Below, piece after piece: positions 32,762-40,756 of a stretch of 64,000 nt of DNA. The position numbers and the translations under genes are program-made. The stretch comes from DATMNI01 sp035570275 (GTDB lineage: Bacteria; Acidobacteriota; Terriglobia; Bryobacterales; Bryobacteraceae), in contig DATMNI010000069.1 in the NCBI GenBank assembly GCA_035570275.1, positions 1-64,000 of the forward strand. Reading direction: 5' to 3'. Numbering within the stretch: position 1 is the stretch's first letter; every line of letters starts with the position of its first letter. The notes under the pieces were generated by a model, which was not told where the DNA came from, searched no databases, and saw only the letters and a list, made by a program, of their open reading frames with translations.

Positions 32762-33196
32762 ATGGCTTCTCCGCGCAACCGAACGCCTATGGCACTTCCA
32801 ACCGCCGCCGAGCTCGACATTCTTGCCGTCCTCTGGAGGCTGGGAACGGCGACCGTGCGGGAGGTCCACGACGCGCTGGGCAAGGACAACGGCTACACCA
32901 CCACGCTGAAGCAGATGCAATTGATGACGGAAAAAGGTCTGCTGATCCGCGGCGAGCGCTTCGGATCGCATGTCTATGACGCCAGCGTCCCCAAAGAGCA
33001 AACGCAGCAACAGATCGCGGGCGACCTGCTGAAAAGGGCTTTCGGCGGTTCGGCCCGAAGCCTGGTGATGGGCGCGTTGGCGGCCCAGCCGGCCTCGCGC
33101 GACGAATTGGACGAAATCCGCGGCATGCTGGACGCCTTTGTTAAAGAGAAAAGTGCCGAAGAGAAAGGTGCCAAAGAGAAAGGAGGCTCGTCATGA
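32762..33196 (+). CDS. blaI: BlaI/MecI/CopY-family transcriptional repressor
   Basis: 144 residues. The winged helix is TAAELDILAVLWRLGTATVR, then EVHDALGKDNGYTTTLKQMQ and LMTEKGLLIRGERFGSHVYD. This is the Penicillinase_R family fold, with the GYTTTLKQMQLM recognition helix and the protease-sensitive C-terminal dimerisation part (QTQQQIAGDLLKRAFGGSAR). The Lys/Glu-rich end (KEKSAEEKGAKEKGG) is unstructured. The stop overlaps the M56 peptidase gene by 4 bp, the standard BlaI-BlaR1 arrangement. Two in-frame ATGs (32762, 32789) are possible starts; neither has a Shine-Dalgarno. The signal acts through the protease next door. Confidence 0.88.
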   Translation: MASPRNRTPMALPTAAELDILAVLWRLGTATVREVHDALGKDNGYTTTLKQMQLMTEKGLLIRGERFGSHVYDASVPKEQTQQQIAGDLLKRAFGGSARSLVMGALAAQPASRDELDEIRGMLDAFVKEKSAEEKGAKEKGGSS

Positions 33197-35070
33197 ACGC
33201 CATGCAAATACTCGCCTCCGGGGCGTGGGTCGAACGCCTCGGCTGGACGCTGGTCCACTTCCTCTGGCAAGGCTTATCGATTGCAGTTCTGTATGCGGCC
33301 GCACGCAGAGGCATGGCGCGCACGTCGAGCCCGAACGCGCGATACCTGCTCGCCTGCGCGGCACTGGCAGTTATGATGGCTGCTCCGCTATTGACGTTTG
33401 GGCTGGTCCCTAGTGGGCTGATCCGGCCATCGGGCGCCAGTCCGGATGCCGCCTATCGCGTCCGAAATACGCCGCCGGCCGCTTCCACCACCGGCATCGC
33501 CACCACCGCCACGCTGCCCGCTTCCGTCCGCGCCGCCGTGTCCGCCGTGCAGCCGGCACAGTTCCTGCCTTGGGTCGTGATGGTCTGGCTCGCCGGCGCG
33601 GTGGTGTTTTGGGTCCGGCTGGCGGGTGGATGGGTGGTGGCCGCACGCATGCGGTCGGTGCTGGTCCGGCGTGCGCCGCCGGAATGGCAGGAGATTCTGT
33701 GGAAACTCGGCGCGCGGATCGGTCTCTCGCGTCCGGTGCGATTGCTGGTCTCCGCGCTGGTGCAGGTGCCCACCGTGGTCGGCTGGCTGCGTCCGGTGGT
33801 GCTTGTACCGGTAGGGGCGCTCGGCGGTCTGCCGGCCGAGCACCTAGAGGCGCTGCTGCTGCATGAACTGGCGCACATCCGGCGGCACGATTACCTGGTC
33901 AACATTCTGCAGAGCGCCGTCGAAGCTCTGTTGTTCTACCACCCCGCGGTCTGGTGGGTGTCGGGGCACATTCGCGCCGAGCGCGAACTGTGCTGCGACG
34001 ATGTGGCGGTATCGGTCTCGGGCGATGCGCTCACGTATGCGCGTGCGCTGACGCAGTTGGAATCGTACCGCCCGGCGCATCGCAGTGCCGCGGTGGCCGC
34101 CAATGGTGGATCTCTAGCCGGCCGCATCGCCAGGTTGCTGGGCCAGTCGCGGCCGGCCGTCCGCACCGGTATGGGACCGGGGGCGCTCGCGGTCGCAATT
34201 CTGCTGGTGGGCGCGGCATACGGATTGTTCGGCCAGTCCGGCGCGCATCCCGCCTTTCAAACGGCGTCGATCAAACCAAATACCTCTGACTGGAGTGAGC
34301 GCACCCACCACTCTATGGGCGTGGGCGTCGGCTATCAACCCGGCGGGCCGCTGACCGCGACGGACGCCTCCCTGATGCTTCTCATCCAGTTTTCGTACGC
34401 GGCCCACGACGGGCCTCACTGGCTCCCCCTGCCGGCTTCTCAGGTGGTAGGAGGTCCGGCCTGGATCAATTCCCTTGGCTACGATATCGAGGCCAAAGCG
34501 GGGGACACCACCGATCCGAAGCAGGCATGGCTGATGTGGCAAACGCTCCTGGCCGACCGGTTCAAGCTGAGGCTTCATCGGGAGACAAAAGAGCTCCCTA
34601 TCTACGATTTGACGGCGCTAAAGAGTGGCCCCAAACTGCCGGCGGCGAAGGCAGCAGTCTGCGTTTCTTTTCCGCCCGGCACGCCGCCGCGACACGTCCC
34701 GGGGAAAGTCGACTGTGGCTACGTCTCGGGCCCCTTCTCAGGGTCCACAGCAGGGCTGCTGCACATAAGAGGGCGCAAGGTCCACATAGCGGACCTCATC
34801 AGGGAGCTGGCATTGGTAATGGACCGGCCGATCCTGGATAAAACCGGACTCGCTGACGAATTCGATCTCAATCTGAGTTTCACTCCGGACGGGGCACTGA
34901 TTCCGGGCTTCGGATGGCTGGGCGATTCGGGCGGTTACCCCCCGGCCGACCCCAAACTCCCTAACATCTTCACCGCACTAGAGGAACAACTCGGGCTGAA
35001 ACTCACATCGGCCAAGGGCCCGGTCGGAGTTCTGGTCGTCGATCATGCCGAGAAACCGGCCACGAACTAA
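33193..35070 (+). CDS. BlaR1-like M56 membrane metallopeptidase with a TIGR03435-like C-terminal domain
   Basis: 625 residues. Four membrane helices and a zinc site HELAH (H224, E225, H228), followed by IRRHDYLVNILQSAVEALLF and RAERELCCDDVAVSVSGDAL with the second metal ligands, define the M56 core. After the last helix (LAVAILLVGAAYGLFGQSGA) the usual penicillin-binding sensor is absent. Instead the tail (about 355-620) reads FQTASIKPN, LLADRFKLRLHRETKELPIY, PILDKTGLADEFDLNLSFTP and VLVVDHAEKPATN, the pattern of the acidobacterial TIGR03435 family. It probably senses an unknown ligand in the periplasm and cuts BlaI. It starts 4 bp inside the blaI stop. Confidence 0.85.
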   Translation: MNAMQILASGAWVERLGWTLVHFLWQGLSIAVLYAAARRGMARTSSPNARYLLACAALAVMMAAPLLTFGLVPSGLIRPSGASPDAAYRVRNTPPAASTTGIATTATLPASVRAAVSAVQPAQFLPWVVMVWLAGAVVFWVRLAGGWVVAARMRSVLVRRAPPEWQEILWKLGARIGLSRPVRLLVSALVQVPTVVGWLRPVVLVPVGALGGLPAEHLEALLLHELAHIRRHDYLVNILQSAVEALLFYHPAVWWVSGHIRAERELCCDDVAVSVSGDALTYARALTQLESYRPAHRSAAVAANGGSLAGRIARLLGQSRPAVRTGMGPGALAVAILLVGAAYGLFGQSGAHPAFQTASIKPNTSDWSERTHHSMGVGVGYQPGGPLTATDASLMLLIQFSYAAHDGPHWLPLPASQVVGGPAWINSLGYDIEAKAGDTTDPKQAWLMWQTLLADRFKLRLHRETKELPIYDLTALKSGPKLPAAKAAVCVSFPPGTPPRHVPGKVDCGYVSGPFSGSTAGLLHIRGRKVHIADLIRELALVMDRPILDKTGLADEFDLNLSFTPDGALIPGFGWLGDSGGYPPADPKLPNIFTALEEQLGLKLTSAKGPVGVLVVDHAEKPATN

Positions 35071-35127
35071 GTTGGCCGGCTGGTTACTTGGTAGTAAGTG
35101 GAATTGGGCGGCGCCGGCGCTGCGCGA

Positions 35128-36066
35128 TCACTTCGGGAGCGTGTCGCCGTAGCGGGGGACGATGACGTCGTGAATGTATTTGTCATAGTCCCGCATGGCC
35201 TGAACCACGCCCTTGACGTCCATGGCTTTGACTCCCGCCTCAATGATGGCGGCGCCTTGTTTGCCCATTTCCTCACGCTGTTGGGCGGTGATGGCGATGC
35301 GTAGCGGGCGGCCGCCATTATCGCCGTTGTTTGGGCTGTAAGTTCCCACGGCGCCGCTGCCCGGACCGAGCGGGCTCAGTTTGCGGAGGCTTTCCGGAGG
35401 CGCGGGGACCGGCGGACCGGCCGGTTTGAAATCGAGGGTAAGCGGAATGTCGTTGAGCCTGCCAAGAATCTCATAGGCGCCGTATCCCACCAGTTGGAAT
35501 ACATTGCCCGGGTTTTCCGGTAACAGCTTCTGCTGCTGGGCCATCCGCGTGAGTTGGCTGGTTTCGACATAGACAATCGGGTCCTTGGTCTCTTCAAAGA
35601 AGTCACGCACCAGCGCGGCCACGTATTGGTTGGATGGGCCGTGCGACGAGGTGTAGATCTGCCGGCGGAAGCCCTGCCGCAGCAGAGAGTGCGCCACCGC
35701 CTTCAGATAGCGAAGACACTCCTCCTCGGCTACGTAAACGCTGCCTTTGGCAGTGGCGGTAACGCCGGGATAGAAATAAAGCAGATGCGGCAACACCAGA
35801 CCGCCGGCCTCTTCGGCGATCTTGAGTGCGTAGGCTTCGGCCATGGCGTACTCCAGGTCGGTGGGCATATTGTTGAAGCCTTCCGCCGTGCCCACGGGGA
35901 CCACGATGACGTCACTGTGCCTGAGGTACTCCTCGATTTCCGTGTTGGTGAGAGTGGTGAAGTAACGGCTCCGCACCGGGGGAGCCGCTTGCCCCCAGGC
36001 TTGCCCCAAAAGTGTGGCGGTATAGATGGCCAGGGCGGTTGCCGTGACCATGACGCGTTTGTGCAT
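35128..36066 (-). CDS. Secreted creatininase-superfamily protein
   Basis: 312 residues with a signal peptide (VMVTATALAIYTATLLGQAW, then GQA). The creatininase-like body has SDVIVVPVGTAEGFNNMPTD, YVAEEECLRYLKAVAHSLLR and IYTSSHGPSNQYVAALVRDF. Typical creatininases have GSxEQHGPHLPLxTD at the first block; here Glu62 and Asp70 remain but the metal-ligand His position is filled by Phe64 and the loop is three residues shorter, so activity is doubtful. The later His (SSHGPS) is kept. GGAGAG lies 8 bp before the ATG. It ends a leftward block of five genes starting with the TPR lipoprotein. Confidence 0.75.
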   Translation of the reverse strand: MHKRVMVTATALAIYTATLLGQAWGQAAPPVRSRYFTTLTNTEIEEYLRHSDVIVVPVGTAEGFNNMPTDLEYAMAEAYALKIAEEAGGLVLPHLLYFYPGVTATAKGSVYVAEEECLRYLKAVAHSLLRQGFRRQIYTSSHGPSNQYVAALVRDFFEETKDPIVYVETSQLTRMAQQQKLLPENPGNVFQLVGYGAYEILGRLNDIPLTLDFKPAGPPVPAPPESLRKLSPLGPGSGAVGTYSPNNGDNGGRPLRIAITAQQREEMGKQGAAIIEAGVKAMDVKGVVQAMRDYDKYIHDVIVPRYGDTLPK

Positions 36067-36133
36067 GGTGCCTCTCTCCTCGCTTGCGTGAACTGGCGGC
36101 GTGAGCCGATTGCAGAAACCAAAACCGCGCGTC

Positions 36134-37321
36134 CTATGCCGGGGGCTCGATGGTCAGTACGCGCGGCCATTGGGAGTTGTCCTCCCGGTTACCGATCAAT
36201 TTTTCCCGCAACTCCGCTGGCGTGGGCTGAATCTCTCCCCGTGCATTCGCGGCCCGGCAGACCAGGGTATGGCGTCCCGGCGTGGCATCCTTCCAGTCGA
36301 ATGACCAGAGCAACCACGCGGAATCGGCGCTCCGTTGGCCGATTGTGGCGGGCCGCCACGGACCGGTGTCCACTTGCACCTCCACACGACTGATCCTCGC
36401 CGGGCCTCCCCACGCCGCTCCGGATATGTTGTACTCGAAGGGGCCGCCGGCGCGGCTCCGTGTGACGTTCCGTGTCACCCTGGCAATTACCGACTTCAAG
36501 TTGTTCCGGGAAATCGACGTGTCGAGCCACAGGGTTTCTTCGGGCGATTTCACCGCGCGCAGACTCTGGTAATTGCGCGCCATGTGCCGGCCTTCGTAAC
36601 GCCGGTCGATGACTTCGATGCGCGTCAGCCACTTCACGTTCGCCACTCCGTACCAGCCGGGCAGGATCAACCGCAAGGGGAATCCATGTTCCGCCGGCAA
36701 TGGCGCGCCGTTCATGGCGAATGCCAGCAGGTTTTCAGGCAGCAGCGCGTCCTGCACGAAAAGGCTGCGGCCATGGGGGGATGGGTACGCCACGTTGCCC
36801 GCCTCCCACTTCTTCTCCTGTTCCGAATCCATCCCCAGGAAGACTACCTCACGGGCCTCGGGTTCAACCCCGCACTCCTTGAGAATGGCAGCCAGTCCCA
36901 CGCCGGTCCACACCGCGTTGCTCACCAGACCGTTCATGATCCGAGAATCGCCAGAGTTGCCCGAACACTCGATGGTTACCGCGAGGTCGCGCCGATCGGC
37001 TCGATTCAGCAGATCTTGCAATGAGAACTCCGCTGGCCGCCTGACCAATCCGCCAATACGAAGGCGCCAGGCGCCGGCGTCCGCCTGCACCGTTTGCGTC
37101 TGGTGAAAGGCGAAGAAATCGGCGGTAGGAGTGGTCCAGGAGGTCAGCCGGCGCAGATCGAAACACTTGACGCGGGGATTGTCCGCCTGGGCTTCGATGC
37201 CGAACCGCGGGCCATAATCGCTGAATGGAACCAGTTCCTCGTCGGGCGAAAGGGCCAGCGCGGATAGGGGAATACCGGCGCTCCATTGAAGAAAGCGTCG
37301 TCGGCTGAGTGAAGTCCTCAG
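36134..37321 (-). CDS. Sulfite-oxidase-like molybdopterin enzyme (Tat substrate), start codon unclear
   Basis: A molybdopterin-binding domain (DLAVTIECSGNSGDSRIMNG, with the conserved Cys, then HGRSLFVQDALLPENLLAFA and HGFPLRLILPGWYGVANVKW) is followed by the dimerisation domain (AAWGGPARISRVEVQVDTGP, SFDWKDATPGRHTLVCRAAN). The start is a problem. A GTG at 37090 would omit the N-terminus, but in-frame upstream sequence encodes a Tat signal (SRRRFLQWSAGIPLSALAL) and DEELVPFSDYGPRFGIEAQA. No ATG, GTG or TTG precedes it; the nearest candidate is CTG at 37321, overlapping the stop of the TonB receptor gene. Secretion by Tat fits a periplasmic molybdenum enzyme. The substrate is unknown. Confidence 0.8.
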   Translation of the reverse strand: MRTSLSRRRFLQWSAGIPLSALALSPDEELVPFSDYGPRFGIEAQADNPRVKCFDLRRLTSWTTPTADFFAFHQTQTVQADAGAWRLRIGGLVRRPAEFSLQDLLNRADRRDLAVTIECSGNSGDSRIMNGLVSNAVWTGVGLAAILKECGVEPEAREVVFLGMDSEQEKKWEAGNVAYPSPHGRSLFVQDALLPENLLAFAMNGAPLPAEHGFPLRLILPGWYGVANVKWLTRIEVIDRRYEGRHMARNYQSLRAVKSPEETLWLDTSISRNNLKSVIARVTRNVTRSRAGGPFEYNISGAAWGGPARISRVEVQVDTGPWRPATIGQRSADSAWLLWSFDWKDATPGRHTLVCRAANARGEIQPTPAELREKLIGNREDNSQWPRVLTIEPPA

Positions 37322-40300
37322 AAGACGATCCGCAAGCTGCCTTGGAAGGATCGGTTCTGATTCACCTTCACGGATTGATTGCCCTGTGCCGTGGTGATCT
37401 GCCCAAAAGCGGCGTCACCCAGCGTGGTATCGGGCAAATCGAACCAAGGTGTGTTGGTGAGGTTGTACGCCTCCGCGCGGAATTCCAGCCTCACGCGTTC
37501 CGTGATGCTGATCTTGCGGAAAACGGACGCGTTGATGTTGAACAGGCGCGGACCATGCAGGATATCGCGGCCGACATTGCCGATGGTTCCCGCCGGGGGA
37601 TTGGCAAACGACGAGGGCGAAAACCAGTACGTGCCCGGTCCTTCGTTCCCGAGAATCTGCACCGGGGCAACCAGGTTGGGCCACTGGGTGTTGCCCGGAG
37701 CGTTCAGGCTGGTGGACGAAGCGCCGAAACTCAGAGGCACTCCGCTCTCCCAGGTCCAGAGCCCGTTGAGCTGCCAACCGCCCAGCAACGCCTTCCCCAC
37801 GCCGCTGGTCGCCATCTTCTTTCCGGCGCCGAAAGGCAGCTCGTAAGTGCTGGTGTAAGTCAGAATGTGACGCCGGTCGTACTTAGTCAGCCCTTTGTAA
37901 TTGGCATAGCCGAGCTCGTTATAGGCGGCGAAATCGATAGATTTGCCGAAGGCGTACGAAGTGGTCATCGAGAACCCGTTGGAGAACTTGCGATTCAGCT
38001 TCACCTGCAGCGCATCGTAATGCGAGCCTTCGAACCAGGGAAAACTGGTGGTGGCCGTGCGGCCAAAGAGAATGTTCTCCGGCTCGCTGGCGGTGCCCGA
38101 ACCCGCAACCGTTGCGGCATTCAGGTTGACGCTTCCGGTGGTGACGTTGGTGTTGGAGATGCCGACCGCGTGATTGCCTACATAAGCCAGATCGAGCGAA
38201 AGATTGCCCGGCAACGAACGCTGCACGGCTACATTCCATGTCTCAACGTACGGCACGGGAGTGTTAGGAGGAGTGATCCCGTAGTTCTGGCTGGGCGGGT
38301 TGACGATGATGCCGCTGGATGGGATCACCACGGGAATCGGCGCCGGAAAACCGGCAGCCATGGATCCGGCTGCCACAAAGGAGTTCGCGGCCAGGAGTTG
38401 CTGCGCCTGTTTCACCGGGTACTGCCATTCCGTGGTGTACCGGTAAAAGCTGCTCATGCCGAAGCCGCCGCGAACCACCGTCTTGTCGTCCAGACGGTAG
38501 GCGAAGCCAATCCTTGGATAGATGTTCTTCGGGTAGCTCTTGACTCCCATGTTCAGAGGATTGCCGCCTACGCCAGCCAGCACCAAGGTGTTATTAGTAG
38601 GGTTGTAATTGGAAGAGCCGGCCGGGAATTGGGGTGTGTCCGGCGGCCAGTATTCCCAACGGGCGCCCAGATCCACCGTCAACCTTTTCGAAATCTCCCA
38701 CTTATCCTGGAAGTACAGGTTATAAACCTTGTCGCGGCGGGTGGGCGAGAATACCGCCAGGTCGCGGCCCACCGAGTTGGGCTGATCCAGAAGGAACGAG
38801 GCGAATGAGTTAGCGAAGCTGTTTGCCGGACCGCCGTTGAGCGACGTCGGACCTGGGGTGAACGTAAACCGGCCGCGCGGGCTGTAAGTGGCCGTCTGCA
38901 ACAGAAAATATTGTTCGTACCGGCCATCGAAGCCCCATTTGATAATGTGCGTGCCCTTGATCTTGGTCCAGTTATTGGCCACCTCGAAATTAGTGCTGGC
39001 GCGACGCCAGGGCAGACAGCCGTTGACGCCGACCATAGGCGTGTCATAGCCGTTCACAAAAACCTCGGCCAGGCCGGACGTCCAGAAGTCTCCCAGGTTA
39101 CCGTTGGGGATGCCGAGTTTCTGGGTAAGATTCTGGCCGGTGTCCACATTGGTGGCGGTGTTCTGGTTGCGGACGATTCCAAAGCGCGCTTCGGTAATCA
39201 GCGTGGGGCTGAAAATGTGGTTGAAGTTGACGCCAGGGCTCTGATTGCGCGCGGGGCCAGTGGCGTCGAATCCGGAGTTCGACGGTCCGCCGTAAATCCC
39301 CAAGCCAGGCCCGTACAGCCCAGGGTTGGTCACGTTGAGATGCGCATAACTGTACCGGACGAACATCTTGTTCCGGGAATCGATCACGTAATCCACTTTG
39401 ATGTCGAACGAGTCAATCCTTTTGGTCTGGTCGGTGGCTATCTGCAGGTTGTTGGCCAGGGCAGAGCTTGTAGGCGGCGGAAGAAAGCTCATATACTGCG
39501 CGAAGATGGGGCTGATGCGCGAGTTCGGAATAAGCTGGCCGGGGAAGGGGGTTCGGCCGGTGCCGGTTGCCAGGTTTCCGGTCTGCGGGTCGTAGATAGT
39601 GGTCGGTGAGGCCGTGAAATTACCGGCGCGCATGTCCATGGTGGGAATGGTCGGCGTGGCCAGTTGGCCGACCAGATCGCGGCTGCCCTGAAAGTCGCCG
39701 AAGGCGAACAGCTTGTCCCTTTTGATGCGGCCACCCAGCGATCCGCCGAACTGATTGTGCACAGAGTGGGGAACGCTGGAGGCGAAGACGTTGCGGGACT
39801 GAAGGTCGCTGTTGCTGTGGTACTCAAACAGACTGCCGTGAAAACTGTTGCTGCCCGATTTCATGATCACGTTGACCGCCGCCGCGCCGGCGCGCCCCAT
39901 TTCGGGATCGTAAGCGGTAGTGCTCACGTCAATGGCGGCGATGGCATCCTCCGGCAACACAATCGCCGTCAGGTTGTTATCCTGCTCGATGTTGTTATCG
40001 ATGCCCTCGATCATAAAATTGTTCAACCGGTCCAGCCCGTTCACCACCGATTGCAGGGACTCCTGTGAGTTGAAGAATGGTGAGTTAGAGCGGTAACCCT
40101 GCGCCACCCCTGGAACCAGCATGAGAGTGTTCTGATAGTTCCGGTTATTCAGGGTGGGCAGATTGGTCAGTTGGTCACTCTCAATCTTGCCGCCGGTATC
40201 GGCCCGGTCGGTCTGCAGCACCGGGGTTTCCGCCGTGACATCCACCACCTGGGTGACATCGCCCGGCGCCATTTCGAGATCAACGCGCAAGGTGCTATTA

Positions 40301-40605
40301 GCGTCCAACTGCAAGGCGGAGCGCACCATCTTCCGGAATCCGGGGTGCTGTACCTCCACCCTGTAGGTTCCTGGGTCGAGGTTCGCGAAGGCGAAGAACC
40401 CGCTCTCATTGGTGATTTCGGAGCGGCGGAAGTTGGTATTGGTTTCGATAATGTTGACGGCTACGGTAGGAACGATGGCGTGCGATGCATCGGTAATGGT
40501 ACCGAGGATCGTACCTTTCAGCGTCTGCCCGCGAGCCGGAGCCGGCAACAGCAACGCGGCTGCCGACAAAAACAATGCGACCTTCGAAAACTCGGATAAC
40601 CGCAT
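37318..40605 (-). CDS. Oar-like TonB-dependent receptor
   Basis: About 1095 residues. A signal peptide (VALFLSAAALLLPAPARGQ) is followed by a carboxypeptidase-regulatory beta-sandwich (GTILGTITDASHAIVPTVAV, then FAFANLDPGTYRVEVQHPGF). A plug domain follows (LTNLPTLNNRNYQNTLMLVP, FMIEGIDNNIEQDN, AAAVNVIMKSGSNSFHGSLF) and a long beta barrel ending RSFQGSLRIVF. The family imports large or polymeric nutrients or exports oligosaccharide precursors with TonB-ExbBD energy. GGAGG lies 7 bp before the ATG at 40605. The CRTAC1 and TPR genes upstream on the same strand suggest a polysaccharide-related unit. Confidence 0.9.
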   Translation of the reverse strand: MRLSEFSKVALFLSAAALLLPAPARGQTLKGTILGTITDASHAIVPTVAVNIIETNTNFRRSEITNESGFFAFANLDPGTYRVEVQHPGFRKMVRSALQLDANSTLRVDLEMAPGDVTQVVDVTAETPVLQTDRADTGGKIESDQLTNLPTLNNRNYQNTLMLVPGVAQGYRSNSPFFNSQESLQSVVNGLDRLNNFMIEGIDNNIEQDNNLTAIVLPEDAIAAIDVSTTAYDPEMGRAGAAAVNVIMKSGSNSFHGSLFEYHSNSDLQSRNVFASSVPHSVHNQFGGSLGGRIKRDKLFAFGDFQGSRDLVGQLATPTIPTMDMRAGNFTASPTTIYDPQTGNLATGTGRTPFPGQLIPNSRISPIFAQYMSFLPPPTSSALANNLQIATDQTKRIDSFDIKVDYVIDSRNKMFVRYSYAHLNVTNPGLYGPGLGIYGGPSNSGFDATGPARNQSPGVNFNHIFSPTLITEARFGIVRNQNTATNVDTGQNLTQKLGIPNGNLGDFWTSGLAEVFVNGYDTPMVGVNGCLPWRRASTNFEVANNWTKIKGTHIIKWGFDGRYEQYFLLQTATYSPRGRFTFTPGPTSLNGGPANSFANSFASFLLDQPNSVGRDLAVFSPTRRDKVYNLYFQDKWEISKRLTVDLGARWEYWPPDTPQFPAGSSNYNPTNNTLVLAGVGGNPLNMGVKSYPKNIYPRIGFAYRLDDKTVVRGGFGMSSFYRYTTEWQYPVKQAQQLLAANSFVAAGSMAAGFPAPIPVVIPSSGIIVNPPSQNYGITPPNTPVPYVETWNVAVQRSLPGNLSLDLAYVGNHAVGISNTNVTTGSVNLNAATVAGSGTASEPENILFGRTATTSFPWFEGSHYDALQVKLNRKFSNGFSMTTSYAFGKSIDFAAYNELGYANYKGLTKYDRRHILTYTSTYELPFGAGKKMATSGVGKALLGGWQLNGLWTWESGVPLSFGASSTSLNAPGNTQWPNLVAPVQILGNEGPGTYWFSPSSFANPPAGTIGNVGRDILHGPRLFNINASVFRKISITERVRLEFRAEAYNLTNTPWFDLPDTTLGDAAFGQITTAQGNQSVKVNQNRSFQGSLRIVF

Positions 40606-40756
40606 CCAGTCCCCTCCCAATCCCAAAGCTGCAATTCGGATAGAATCATATTCTCAAACCGAGCCCGTGTCAAGCGAGTTCAGATGCGAATTCGGATGCA
40701 GGAGAGTTGGAAACCCCGATGTTTCAGCTAATTACCTCAGTCTGATTACCAGGCTG

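Noticed and set aside
37309..38808. Plus-strand open frame of 499 codons opposite the TonB receptor
   Set aside because: The composition is Arg/Gly-rich with no motif, whereas the other strand encodes a full receptor with signal peptide, plug and barrel.
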